64,000 nt of DNA from Vitis vinifera (GCF_030704535.1 NC_081810.1:3277501-3341500); one strand, 5' to 3'. Positions 22,499 through 35,889 are shown, numbered from the stretch's first letter. The notes: generated by a model not told the origin, from the sequence alone. Translations and numbers: made by a program.

Positions 22499-24200
22499 AT
22501 GAATCCTACTACTATTACAGGCTATTTGTCTGATATTGAATAATTAAGTGGGACAAATTTTAAAAAATGGAAGGAACAAATTGGAATTGTTTTTGGTTGC
22601 ATGGATTTAGATTATTCCTTAAGAGAGCTTACACCCACAAAGCCTACTTATGAAAGTACTAATGAACAAAAGGCTTTATATGAAAAATGTGAGCGTTCTA
22701 ATCGCACGAGTCTAATGATTATGAAAGGTTCAATCACTCCTACAATTAGTAGAGCAATCTCGAATTCATATAATGCAATGAGTTATATTAAATCAGTTGA
22801 AAAACAATTCTAAGGAACTTCCAAGTCCTTGGCAAGTACTCTTATGATCGAAATGATAACAATGAAATATGATAGTCATAATGGTGTACGTGAGCACATC
22901 ATGAAGATGAGTGACATGGCTTCTCAATTGAAAGGAATGGACATGGCAATTTTTGAAGGCTTTCTTGTTCACTTCATAATGACTTCCCTTCCTTCACAAT
23001 TTGGTCATTTCAAAATTAATTATAATACTCAGAAGGATAAGTGGAAAATGAGTGAACTAATTGTCATGTGTGTTCAAGAAGAAGAGAGGCTTAAAGTGGA
23101 AAAGCCTAATATGGCTCACCTCACTATTGGTCCAAATAAAAAAAAATCCTTCAAGAAAGGTAAAGGTAAGAAAAATAAGCAACGTAATGATGTATCTCAC
23201 AATGGGCAAAAGGACGAAAATAAGATACAATGTCATTTTTTCCATAAGAAATGTCACAAAAGAAGATATTGTTTTGGCTTTAAGGCTTGGTTGGAAAAAA
23301 AAAAAAAAAAAGTAAAACTTAATGCTTAGTGTCTTATGAATCTTATTTAGTTGATATACGACCAAACTCTTGGTGGATTGACACTGGTGCAAGCATTCAC
23401 ATAACGAATTCATTGCAGGGATACCTTACAAGCAAGAGACTAAGTAAATGAGAGAAAACCATTACTTTGGGAAATGGAACAAAAATGGAAATTGAGGCTA
23501 TTGGCACTCTTCGTTTAATTTTGGATACTGGTTTCATTATGGATTTAGTAGATACAATTTATGTTCCTGTTTTTACTAGAAACCTAATTTTAGTTCCAAG
23601 ACTTGATTCTTATGGTTATGAATTAATTGGAAATAATGGAGTTTCCTTGTTCTATAATTCTTGTTTGGTTGGCTCTAGCACGTTACATGGTAATCTTTAT
23701 TCATTGAATTTAGATTGCAAATATTCATAGTCTCTTTTATCTTATCATGTGTATGAATTCTCTAAAAAACGAAATCGAGTGAATGAAAATTCATCCATAT
23801 TGTGGCATAAGCAATTAGGTCACATTTCAAGAGAAATGATGAAACGTCTTATTAAAGATGAAATTTTGACTTCATTTGATTTTTCTGATTTTACTAGTTG
23901 TGTTGAATGCATAAAGGAAAAATACATTATAGTTAAGAAAAATGGTGTCTCAAGGGCTACTGAATTGTTAGAATGTATTCATTCTGACATTCGGGGACCT
24001 TATTCAATTCCAACTATCAATGGACATAAGTACTTTATTAGTTTTATTGATGGCTTTTCAAAGTATTCTTATGTGTATATTATTCATAAAAAATTTGAAG
24101 CATTAGATGTTTTTAAGATTTATAAAGCTAAGGTTGAAAATCAACTCAATCGGTGAATTAAAAGTGTAAGATCTAATAGAGGTGGTGAATATTATGGTAG
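22499..24200 (+). pseudogene. Ty1/copia gag-pol remnant, truncated within integrase
   Basis: The frame starts MNPTTITGYLSDIE and is broken by an in-frame stop at about 22541 and another at 22811. Gag continues to about 23330. The zinc knuckle (23229-23270) has lost its second Cys: C-x2-F-x4-H-x4-C instead of C-x2-C-x4-H-x4-C. A frame change follows a run of about 17 A at 23296-23312. Next come a protease motif WWIDTGAS (about 23371), the integrase zinc site H-x3-H..C-x2-C (LWHKQLGH..CVEC, about 23800-23915) and the start of the integrase core (HSDIRGPY, DGFSKYSY). Similarity stops at about 24200, before the reverse transcriptase. The break pattern means it cannot move by itself. Confidence 0.85.
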
Positions 24201-25094
24201 GTCAAACTTTTATAAACTTTATGTGAAAATAATTATTTAAAAAATAATTTTGGATGCATAAAACAAAATAAATGTAAGTATTAAAATAATGATCATATTA
24301 TTATCTTGATCCATGATACCAATAACATTTTTTAAGTAAGATTGAGTCACCTTATGAATTGTATTGTCAAGGTCTTCAACTCACTACTCTCATATAGTGG
24401 ATGAGTCACTTGTGCAGTATGCGTTATTAAAAATAAAACACCAAAAGAACATAAGAATGAGAGTGTGACTTGAGATCTTAACTTATAAAAAGTTGTACAT
24501 CTCTTAGTCTTTAATGGATAATGGTAGGTTATTTACTTGAATGCATCTTTATAATTGCATAGGTTATACTTTTCCATTTTTCTCCAATACTCATAAACAT
24601 AATGTACAAAATAAATTTCATAATGATGGGGTTACAAAAGTTGTAACACCACATTCATATAAATTAAATTTTCTAACTCCCCATTTATAATTTAAATCTT
24701 CCATACATAAAACTCTTGGATGTCCAATCAATTGATTCACCTATCTATCAATTGATACCCTTAAATAATATTTACACAAATATAATTATATATGGTCACA
24801 CATTATAGGAAAAAAGCTAACAGATTCAAGGGAAGCACTTGGAACAATGTATATATTCATGACTTGGGCTAATCAATGAATCATATATGCCAATCAAACC
24901 CAATTATGGCCCAACCAACACTTATAAAACATCCCACCTACAATCATTTACATCCGGATACAATCCCTGCATTAGGTGTGCCTATAAATCATTGACGGCA
25001 AACAAATGCAATAAACTATCTATTTGAATATTCTTCCATCTTCATATTACCTTTTTACTTAAAATTACAAAAATATATAAAATGTCACCAGGAT
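24201..25094. other. Repeat-like DNA after the copia remnant
   Basis: The first 60 bp (24204-24262) is similar to 17270-17338 (shared CAAACTTTTATAAA, TTTATGTG, AATTTTGGAT). The rest is AT-rich and noncoding; it may be an LTR of another element joined to the truncated copia sequence. No gene was recognised. Confidence 0.4.
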
Positions 25095-25684
25095 GTAGGG
25101 GTGTAACTTGAACGGGTTGATCAAACTCAACCCAATGTTTTGTCGAATGGAATAAATATTTTCAATACTTGTGATGAGTTTGAGTTCAATTGCTTCAACA
25201 CGAACTCAATTTGGATTGACTCCGACGAAAGTTCAAACAACCTAAACCAATTTCAAATCTATAATATTTATTTTCTTATTAGATTTTTAATAAAAATATC
25301 GACTTATAATTATATTATATTCTTTTTTCTTTTTTTAGAAAGATATATAAATTGATTTTTACCTTTTTGTTGCCATTTTGAAATTCTATTTTAATTATTA
25401 TTTAATTTTTGGTATAAATAAAAAAAAATTTGAAAAAAACACTATGGATTGATTTTGAATAATTCTACTCAACCAATCTAACTAACTCAAATCGAATTAC
25501 CCAAGGTCAACCTAACCAATCTGAATTCAACTTGAGTATAGGAAAATGAGATTGGGTTAGGTTTGTGTTGAATACCTTGGGTTAGAAGTTGGTTGAATTG
25601 ACATTGGGTTAATTATTTATTAATTTGGGTCATGTTTGAGTTTTAGTCATCAACCCGACTAATCTGTCCAAGTTACAACCCTAC
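25095..25684. mobile_element. Noncoding element with terminal inverted repeats
   Basis: The left end GTAGGGGTGTAACTTGAACG and the right end, read in reverse complement as GTAGGGTTGTAACTTGGACA, are inverted repeats, and ACGGGTTGA near the left matches TCAACCCGA near the right. The interior is AT-rich with scattered matches between halves (CAACCCAAT against ATTGGGTT). Length about 590 bp. No clear target duplication was found, so the superfamily is open. Confidence 0.6.
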
Positions 25685-27961
25685 TAAGATGTTTGGTGAC
25701 AAAAATAAAAATTACTTTCTACTTTTGTATATGAAGAATAAAAATGACATAAAATATGTTTGCACGGGATTGTATTTAGAGGAAACTATTTTTGACAAAT
25801 ATTCTTGAAAAAATTAGTAATTTAAAAAAATATTTTCACGTTTGAACAAATTCAACTAAACAAAATAGTCATTTTCATTTTCGAAAAGAAAAATCTCCCA
25901 AAAGAACTAATTCTATTTTCTGCCCAAAAATATTCTCAGCCTAATCATACGGAAGAATCAAAACAGTATTCAAGAAGGAAAGGAAATAAAAAAATCAGCC
26001 CTGATGAATTCTGGAAATTGTAACGAGAAGTATCAGTAATGGAAGAAGGAATGCTTGGGCCCAACGAATTGGGCCAACTAGGCCCACCATACTCAATATT
26101 TTTTGGACTGGGCTCTTAATGGGCTTGGACAGTGTTCTTGCAAAACAATTTACTCAACCCAGCCCAAAAGTACTGTTTGGGTTTCTGACCATTTTTTAGT
26201 ACAAATTAGCAGATCTCTATTAGAGTCGAATCGACTACGATACAAATAAACTAAATTTTATATTCAAATCGACTATGATACAAATGACCTAGATTTCACC
26301 ATGCACTTTCAATGGTTGAAATGCAAAGTTCGATACGTATAGATTTGGTATCAAATCAAGAAGCGATAAAAGATTCAACAAATGCATCTAAACCACTTAG
26401 CCTTTCTGGTCAAACATAATTTTAATTCATATATTTGCCCCCAACTAAACTCTAGTGAAGTTTTGATAATGTATTTATTTGGAGCACGTCACCACCCACA
26501 TCAACAGGGCGATATTTTTAACTTTTGACCCATTGGTATGGTCTCAGAGCGAACAAAATTTATAATATTTTTGGTGCTAATCACTATTTACAAATGATAA
26601 ATGGCATTCTCAAAGGCGTGTTTGGAGGCCCACATGGGGGTGATGGAAGAGCAAGTGGGAAATGAGAGAGGGAGAAGAGGAATGAATTTTGGGAAGCATG
26701 CTGACGAATGAGACGCCCCGCTGTCATGTCATCTCCAAAATTCAAGTACTGGTTGAGTGAAGATTGAATGGAACTTGAAGAATTCACATGTTAGGTGTTG
26801 GAAGCATTGAAAGATTCAGTGCCATTCCATGAATTCTCACAATCCAAGAAAACCAGCTAAGCCTAAGACCCCATTAACTGCCTCAACCCCATTCACAAAA
26901 AAAGACAAGATACGATCTTTGGCCACTTTTATTTTTATTTTTGTTCAAGGAGGGGCCCTGGTAAAAGGGGCAGGGCTCTATCTTTTAGATATAAAAGTGA
27001 TTCCTCTCACTAGAGAACATGAACTAGGACCCAAGATAATGGCTCCTTTTCATTGAACTCCTTTTGAGACCACAAGTGCTTCCAAGCTGCCTTAATTACA
27101 GTTAGTGGGAGAGGTATTGAGTAAAGAATCCCCATGGCTCCTTTTGTGGGGTTGGGTGCCCTCTTTTCTACCCCTAAATTTGCCAAACTTTCTGGGGCAA
27201 GTCAACACAAAAGGTAGAAAGCAGGCTTTTACAGGGGAACATCTCCTCTAATGGTGTCCCTCCCTGGGTTATTAGGGCCATGGGCCATGCCTTTGTCCAC
27301 TTTTTACAACCAACCATAATGGCCACCTACCCCATTATTTGATAAGCTTCAATCTTTCGTAACTTCATCAAATCAAACTCTATCCTCTTTCTATGCTCTA
27401 ACCCTAGCACCTTTTAAATAACCCACTGTTTTTTTTTTCTTTTCTTTTTTTTTTTGAATGTAGATACATGAATGATATATTTAAATATAGGTCTGTACAT
27501 TTTGGGTGAATCTTTTAAATATATATTTATTTTTTTATTGGAAGTACATTTCCACTTTACAATCCTAGATCTAATGGCGAACAGCTCGAATTCAGAGAAG
27601 TTTTAGCTTCTTTCATAACAAAATCTAACTAAATTGCCCAAATTTTTTATCAAGTAAGATTGAACCTAGGACAAGATGCAGGGCACCCCCCCTATGGGTG
27701 TTGGAATGCTAAAAAGGATATGCCTTGGGAGCTCGTGTCTCGCGCCGTAGGTGTCCAAACATCAAAACAACTCATTAGACATTATTCACTGTCTCCTCTT
27801 GTTTTGTTTTTGTATAATAAATAATTAAGCTAGATTTGCCTGATCTTGTTCTTCTTTTTGAGAGTGCACTGTGGCCTATGCTGCATGGATAATGAAAAAA
27901 GGGAGGTCAACTTTCCACTACAATCCATTGCATTGCAAACACTAAACAGGCCTAAATCCCC
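25685..27961. other. Intergenic DNA without a recognised gene
   Basis: GGGCC motifs cluster at 26056-26095. A short duplication, AATCGACTACGATACAAAT / AATCGACTATGATACAAAT, lies near 26228 and 26267. The 67-codon minus-strand frame at 26787-26584 has no recognisable domain or signal peptide and is left as unassigned. Long T runs lie near 27428-27454. Confidence 0.4.
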
Positions 27962-27964
27962 TAA

Positions 27965-28290
27965 GGCTATGTTTGGTTCCCGGAAAGTACAAAGGAAAGA
28001 AAAAAAATACTAAGGAAAATGATTTTCTCATGTTTGGTTGCCCTATGAAAAATATTAAAGAAAATCAAATATAATTAAAACTAATTAAAAACTTATGTAT
28101 TTTTAAATTATTTAATCTTTATATTGATGAGTTAAAATAAATAAAATGAGTTTGAAGTAACAAAAAAAATAATTTATCAACTTTTATTCTATTTTTTTAT
28201 TTTCCTTCACTTTTTCTTTCCTTCTACTTTTCCTTTGTATTTTCTTTCCCTCGCATTTTTCCTCAAATTTTTCGGGAACCAAACATAGCC
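27965..28290. mobile_element. Tourist-like (PIF/Harbinger) MITE
   Basis: The ends are GGCTATGTTTGGTTCCCG and its exact reverse complement CGGGAACCAAACATAGCC, flanked on both sides by TAA (27962-27964 and 28291-28293), the target duplication type of PIF/Harbinger elements. The 326-bp interior is AT-rich and noncoding. A second GTTTGGTTGCC lies just inside the left end. The short terminal repeats are intact, so this is a fairly young copy. Confidence 0.85.
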
Positions 28291-28293
28291 TAA

Positions 28294-31200
28294 ATCTCTC
28301 TTGAGAAAGCAAAATGGTCAAATGGGTATTTGATTCCAGTAATGGGAAATCCAACCACAAAAGGGGCATTCCAACATCATAACCCAACATACACATGCAT
28401 GCATGTACCCATCATTTATTGATAAAGGTGTCCATGTGTATGTATGTAGAGATGCCCGTATTCATTCACACATTAATTAGTATATGCTTGTATAAAAAAG
28501 GTCAGCTTATCCATGATTCTATGGTTTAAGCCTTAAGGTGATGGGTGCCCATGGGACCAAAGCATTAAGATTTTTAATTGTGTGACAAGGATTTGACACA
28601 AACACGGGGGCTTGTATGTCTAAAGGTAGGCTTGATTCTAGGACTGCCTTTAATACAACCACCACTGCGGTTGGGTCCATCATTCATCAACCCCTCTTTG
28701 GTGGCTAAACCAGGGTTGGGTGAAAGCCATTGATGTTCATTTGACAACCCAAGACATGGAAGAAAGGAACCCTGGTCCATAGGTCATGGCCAATGAGAGG
28801 ACATTATTTGGGAAAACCCCCCAAAATCATCACTATCACTTTAACTTTGCCCAACAAAAACTATGTGCTATTTTTTATTTTTTTTTTGGTTTGGTGAAGT
28901 CCCACAAGGCCTTGGCATGATGGCAGAGGCGAACAACTCATACCAAAAACTATTGAATAAGATTCAAGGTGGAGTGCAAAACTGGCATCATTCACATCTG
29001 ACTTCCAGTGCCTTACTTCATAATACTAGTAGGGTTCCACCTCCACCCTCCTCAGGGCTCTCATCATGGTCCAAATTGGGGCACAACCTCTCAAAATACA
29101 CTAATCCCCGTTTGGCTAAATCTAAAAAAAATAAAAAAATAAAATGAAAAAAATAGGCCTTTTTTTTTTTGTGGGTTTCGTCAAACTCTACCATTTTGAG
29201 TCCATAAAGTGATGAGGAAGAAGGGGATGGAGGAAAGTGGGGTTAGCGTCATGGGTGAGAGCATAGCCATAGGGTGGTTGAGAGGAACACGAAATCAGAA
29301 GTGTATGTAGTTGCAGCAACAACTAGGCCTCACATTGTTGACAATGTGCCACCACCATATGTCACCATTGCTTCCAATTGTCTCTATTCTACAGCTGTCT
29401 CTGATGTCTACTTTATAATTTTGGAAAATTTAAGACGTAGATGAAATAACTAAGTACTAAATAGTAAATATTACTGCTGTCATCTTAGCTGTTACATGCA
29501 TTTTCGGTACAACCCAGATATGCCGATTCACTCCATCTTATCTACTACACCACTGAAATGAATGGGATTAGCCTCTCTTTTTTTTCCTAAATAAAATATA
29601 AAATAATGTCAAATTGAAGGGTTATATAATTTTTATTTGTTAAGAGGAAAATATAAAGAATTGAAATTCAACCCATCCACTAATGTCAATTGTCAAACAT
29701 GGGAGATAAGGTGGCCCACAGAAAGTAATTAGGATGATTGGAGTGCACGTGTAAAGTAGTGTGTGCAGTCATCAGCTCACACAGAAGCCACATCATGAAG
29801 CAATCCCCACCACTTGATTCATCCTGAACAATTATTCATCATGATTACGCCACCCCATTTCTCCAACTAAGTCACCAAAACTACTCACTGCCTATTATCA
29901 CTCCGAACTGACTTTCCCATGATTCCTTGAGTCACTCTCTCTCTCTCTCTCTCTTTTACCATGTAGAAATTTGTGCATGAATGAAGTAAATGTTTCAAAA
30001 CTTAGGCCAAACTATTTTCAAGAATAGTTATGATTTTCTTTAAAATTATATAGTATTTTATAGAATAAAAGTTTATTTAAAAATAACTAAAAAATATTAT
30101 AAAAAAATACTCCAATTTATTTTAGGCTATAAAAAACTATATTTGATAACAATTCTCAAACAAATCTTTAATCTTTGATTGTGTTTGACAACTATTTTGA
30201 AAGATAATTTTTGTTCTAAAAAATTAAAAAAAAAAGTTTTACAATTAGATAATATAAAATTATTATTTTATATTATTTTCTCATAATTATATTAAAATAT
30301 ATATAATTAAATAGAAGGATTGAAAATAAAAAATTTAACGATTTTTCAGATTCCATATAAACTTTTACTAAATACTTTTTGCAGACAAAACTTTTTCTCC
30401 ATTTTTATGATAGTGAAATCTGAGTATGACTATACTATAAATATCTAGATTCATTGTGCGTATTTGACTAGATGAGCAGAAGAAGGATGATGTGGTCATG
30501 AAAATGAAGTAGTAGTTCTGATGTCTTTAATTGGCCTATAAATCAATTGATTGTGCTTTTGAAAAGTATCATAACCCCATCTTTTATAATTTGGCCGTGT
30601 TATACAAATCAAATTGAGTGGACTCAAGCCCCCGGTACAAAAATGTTGGGCCACCATTCAATGAAAATGGTTGACATGATTGAGATGTATGTATATGGTT
30701 GAATGGAGGCTGAGAAAATTTGAATTTGGGATTTTTAATTGAGAAGAGATGACAACCATTTGAAACATATAGTAGTGGCCTTTGGAGATGAGCTGAACAT
30801 GTGGATGTGGATTAGGTTTTGACTGAACAAAAACATATTACAGTTGATTCCACCTTTATTAATATTTTAGAAATAAATCAATTTTAAATTTAAATAAAAA
30901 ATTGAGACTAATATACGAAAAAAAAAATGAAATTAAGATACGAAGCAATAGAATTTCATATATAATATGAATGAATGAATGAGACTCGTAGATAAGACGA
31001 TGCGACCCGAGTTATAGATGTGATATTTTTAATAAGAGTCGAAATTGGTGGGCATAGTATGAAATATGAAATTTTGGAAATTTTTTCAAAAAGGGCGTGT
31101 AAAGAGATAATAAATATTAATCTCTAACTTCTTTAATGCTTCAGTTGGATTGAATTTAATTTTTGTTGTGCGGTTTCTTTCTTTGGAGAATCCCCGGTGA

Positions 31201-31854
31201 AGGCAATTTATGATGTTCATTTCCATTTTGTGATTCCGACCGACCAAACACCAATTGTTTCCTCTTTTTTCCTCTTGCAAAGGAAAGAATGGCACATATG
31301 AAATTAAACTGAAATACGAGGGCAAGGTAGGTGAATCATCACCGTCTCAACAAGTCCATGGTCCGCCCTCAATATATCAGGAGTAGAAAAAAGGGTGTTC
31401 TTTTATCTCTGAAACAGCTCTATACTCGAAGGTCAATAACTTCGTCTCTCCCTCTCTCGTGTCCATTCAAAAATCAAAACCACTACTCTTGTTCGAAGCT
31501 TTTCCCATGTACTTCTCCGTTCTGTTTGTTTCTACAGAAAGTGTTTGTTTCCTCGGAAAATATTCTCTTGCAACAAACGGGTCTTGAGCGCAATAAGCAA
31601 AAAGAAGCTCAGTACAAGCATTAGAATATCTCTTTTTGATTGGTTTTCTTTGTTTTTTTTTTTCCCCATTTTTGTTGAACCCTTAACTCAACCATCTCTA
31701 TAAAGCCTGTAAAATGCTTTTTTTTGGGCTTGTTTGGTGATTGGGAATCTTCGAAAGCTTTTCTATAGCGTATATACCCTTTGATTTGAAGAGCTTTATG
31801 GGTCAAAACTCGAAGATCCATTAGGTTTCTGAGTCTAAACTCGGGTTTGAGCAA
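28294..31854. other. Intergenic DNA and 5' flank of the WAV3-like gene
   Basis: A (CT)10 run lies at 29935-29954. The stretch 30006-30250 resembles the interior of the hAT-like MITE family (TTTTATAGAATAAAAGT, TTTGACAACTATTTTGAAA) and is probably a worn copy. No gene was recognised up to the CT-rich leader beginning at about 31430. Confidence 0.4.
31798..31824 (+). other. Short upstream ORF in the WAV3-like leader
   Basis: ATG at 31798 encodes MGQNSKIH and stops at TAG 31822-31824, 30 bp before the main start codon. If it is in the mature leader it could lower translation of the main frame. Confidence 0.35.
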
Positions 31855-34800
31855 ATGGGAAGCAAATGGAGAAAAGCCAAGCTGGCCCTTGGATTGAATC
31901 TCTGTGTGTATGTTCCACAAACCCTAGAGGACTCGTCTCCGTCCATGGACGTTGGCAGAAGATATTCCGACGCCGTTTTGCTCTCGCCGTCGCTTTCTCC
32001 CCAGTCCCGAAGCTCCGACTGCCATCCGGCGATGCCGACGACGCCCACGCCGTCGTCTTCCGGCCTCCGGCTGTCAAAACACGGAACTAAGTCCTCTAAG
32101 GTATATTTTTCAAGCCCTTTTGGTGTTTCCTATTGAGATGAGTAGTGGAACAAATGCAGTTTTTTGCTTGGATGGAAATATTTAACCGACTGGTGGTATA
32201 CTTTGATCGTGGGCTAAGATTTGTTTGGCTGATTATAATGGTATTTTGATTTCAACTTTTGCAGTTTCTAAAGTAATTTTTTTTGCATATTTAGTGTCTC
32301 ATCTTCTCTGAATCTCTATCATGCTATAGAATATGTGATTGATTTTTTTATTTTAGGTACTCCAAAAATCTTCATCTATAATTATACCTGATATGTAAAT
32401 AGTGATTAATGTCAGTGAAGTGATTTCTTGTATTCAGAATCTGGCAATACGGTTGCTAAATATGTTTTCTTTCTTTCCCATTTTTCTCTTTTTGGTATAC
32501 AGTAATTGTTTCTTCTATCTGTATTGTTGTATTGCGGGGTTGATAAGGTGAATGTGCGATGTATGTGAATTTTGTGAAGATGGGTATTTGTTGTGATGTT
32601 GTTTTCAACCCTCTTTGGTTTGTGGAGATAAAGTGGAGTGTAGTCCCTTTAAGGACCATGGCCCTCTGGCTCATTAGAAAAGGAAAACTACAGTGTACCT
32701 TTCCTTTTCCACCCTCCCTTGAAGGGGAAAGTGGTTTGGCCGGTCAGCATAACTGCACTATACTCCCACCACCCTCTCTCTCTCTCTCTCCTTTTGATGT
32801 TAATTTTAGAAAAGCCTGTGGACCGTTGATTCTGAGCTTTCCTGCAACAATCTTCATCATGGAGAAAAGGGGAATTGGGAAAAAATTAAAAATAAAAATC
32901 TCACAGCAACTCATGATTTTCCCTTCTTTTCATGGATGGGCTTTATATATGTGTATATATTAATTCCTTTTCTTATTATCTTGAAAGCTTCATCATTAGC
33001 TTGAGTGTTGCTTGATTACCTTTGCTTTTTAAAAGTCTAATCTTTGACTGTTTTTAATTTCTCAATTTGTCCTCTTAAGATATTTTGACAACCTAGCATT
33101 TGACTTTTTTTTTTTCTTGGTGTAAGCTGATTTACAATGCCACCCCACCTATTTTAGTAAAACTAGGTCTAATTGAATTTTTTTTAATATGCCTATATTT
33201 TGGTATATATATATATATAGATAGGGTGTCTGCCTTCTGTTGCATCTTTTTATGCACCACTCTCAATAATAGAGCCATGTAGAGACACAGGGATCAGTCT
33301 TATTCTTAACACATGACAGAACAGTGACTTTGAATTTCACGACCGTCTAAGCATTGGGTTTGATGTTTGATTATTTACCTCATTTTTTTTTGTAATTGGT
33401 GATCATTTTATGCTTTACGTACAGTAATTCAGAGTTGCTAGTAAGTCATGGAGTGCCCTGTAGAGGTCAACCAGCTATCTGTTAGTTTGATGAGCTCCTT
33501 GTTTCCTCAAGACTATATAAATAACTAATTTCCATATCAATAGATTTTGAGATAAATTTATGTTTTATTTTGCTTCAAGTGAGATGAATTGATTTGTGGA
33601 AGACTTGAGATTGCTCCATTTTATTGAGTTTGATTTAAAGCAACCCTGTCACCATTCTCTCTATCCAAGGATGGATGCATTTTTGTGTTTGGGCTCCCCA
33701 AGGGGTTTATCTTATTGAAACTAGAAGTGAATTCCTTTGTTTTCTAAATGAATCATTTTAAATGAGACAATGATTATAAGTAATTTAGGAGTACGGTTGG
33801 GTTTTATGTACATATAAATTCCTCTTACTTAGTAAATGTGAATGTTGTTTGTGGTTTTTTGGTTATGCTTTTGATGTAACATTGCAGTTCCTGAAATGCA
33901 CCCTATGCTTTGCTTTCCTCACATGTATTTCTTTCTAAATCACAGAAGACATGTGCTATATGCCTGAACACGATGAAACCAGGCCAGGGTCATGCCATTT
34001 TTACAGCAGAATGCTCACATGCTTTCCACTTCCACTGCATTACTTCTAATGTAAAACATGGAAGCCAAAGTTGCCCTGTTTGCAGAGCAAAATGGAAGGA
34101 AATCCCCTTTCAGAGTCCTGCTTCTGATCTTGCTCATGGAAGGGCAAGAATCAACCCAGTAGATTGGGGCCACGATGATGCCTGGATGACTGTTCTACGA
34201 CAGCTCCCGTCTCCACGCCAAGACGCCAGTCGACACATTTCATCGCTTTTCCATGCCCATGAACCAGCTGTCTTTGATGATGATGAAGTCTTGGATCACC
34301 AGCCTGAGAGTACTGAGAGAAGTTCATCAACTCGAGATATTGATAACAATTCGATTGGAGCAATAGAGGTTAAAACATACCCAGAAGTCTCAGCTGTTCC
34401 AAGATCAACCTCTCATAATAACTTCACTGTTCTAATCCATCTCAAAGCCCCTCTTACAAGTGGAAGGCAGAATTCTGGTACAAACCAGACTAATATGCAA
34501 CCAACATCTCAGAGTTGTCGTGCCCCAGTTGACCTTGTGACAGTGCTTGATGTCAGTGGCAGCATGGCAGGTACCAAACTGGCATTGCTAAAACGAGCCA
34601 TGGGGTTTGTGATCCAGAGCCTTGGTCCCTGTGACCGGCTTTCAGTCATTTCGTTCTCCTCTACAGCTCGCCGACTCTTTCCCCTCCGTCGAATGACTGA
34701 TACTGGACGGCAGCAGGCATTGCAAGCCGTCAATTCTCTGGTTTCAAATGGTGGAACAAACATTGCTGAAGGTTTAAGGAAGGGTGCAAAGGTGATGCTT

Positions 34801-35889
34801 GACCGCAAGTGGAAAAACCCAGTTAGCAGTATCATACTGTTGTCTGATGGGCAGGATACATACACTGTCTGCAGTCCTGGTGGAGCCCATTCCCGAACTG
34901 ATTACTCATTGCTCCTGCCATTCTCGATTCATCGCAATGGTGGCACGGGTTTCCAGATTCCTGTTCATGCATTTGGGTTTGGTACAGACCATGATGCAAC
35001 CTCGATGCATGCAATCTCTGAAACCTCTGGGGGGACATTTTCCTTTATAGAAGCTGAGGGTGTGATTCAGGATGCATTTGCACAATGCATTGGAGGACTC
35101 TTAAGTGTGGTAGTGCAGGAGCTGCGAGTTGGAGTTGAGTGTGTTCACCCAAGTTTGCAGCTCAGTTCAATAAAAGCAGGAAGTTACCATACTAGTGTGA
35201 CACCTGATGCAAGAACAGGCTTTATTGATGTTGGAGATTTGTATGCTGAAGAAGAGAGGGATTTTCTGGTAAACATCGATATTCCAATTAATGGATGTGG
35301 GGATGAGATGTCTTTGTTTAAGGTTAGATGTGTTTATAGAGACCCAATCACAAAAGAGTTGGTGAAGTGTGGAGAAGCAGATGAGGTGAAGATCCAGAGG
35401 CCTGAGATAGCCAGACAAGTAGTGGTGTCCATGGAAGTGGACAGGCAGCGAAATAGGCTCCGAGCAGCAGAGGCAATGGTGGAGGCAAGAGCTGCTGCTG
35501 AACGAGGTGATCTTACAAGTGCAGTTGCTGTCCTTGAGAGCTGTCGAAGGGCATTGTCAGAAACTGTTTCTGCAAGAGCTGGTGACAGGCTATGTGTTGC
35601 ACTGGGTGCTGAGTTAAAGGAGATGCAAGAAAGGATGGCAAACAGGCGCATCTATGAGGCCTCTGGAAGGGCGTACGTGCTATCGGGGTTGAGTTCACAC
35701 TCATGGCAAAGAGCAACTGCACGAGGTGATTCCACTGATAGTGCAACCCTTCTGCAAGCTTACCAGACCCCATCCATGGTGGACATGTTGACCCGATCAC
35801 AGACGATGTTTGTGAGTAGTGGTGCTCCATCACCTCATCCACCTATCCGACCTGCTAGATCATTTCCTGCCCGGCCGCTGCCAAGGTAA
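31855..35889 (+). CDS. WAV3: RING-H2 and von Willebrand A domain ubiquitin ligase, WAV3 family
   Basis: Probable E3 ubiquitin-protein ligase of the WAVY GROWTH 3 family, which in Arabidopsis acts in root gravity response. Exon 1 is 31855-32100 (MGSKWRKAKLALGLNLCVYV.., 82 codons), intron 32101-33945 (GT..AG, phase 0), exon 2 33946-35889; total 729 residues. Residues 85-130 form a RING finger: CAIC, then ECSHAFHFHC and CPVC, giving C3H2C3 spacing. Residues about 279-460 form a von Willebrand A domain: the MIDAS loop DVSGSM starts at residue 284, with a later NGGTNIAEGL threonine and ILLSDGQDT aspartate. The C-terminal part is a WAV3-type Vint-like region and an Arg/Ala-rich helical stretch. The start follows the first in-frame ATG after a CT-rich leader. 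The gene lies in tandem with the downstream NCRK gene. Confidence 0.93.

Noticed and set aside
31821..32185. Several overlapping ORFs on both strands at the WAV3-like exon 1
   Set aside because: They are shadows of the GC-rich first exon; only the frame from 31855 joins the RING exon in phase.
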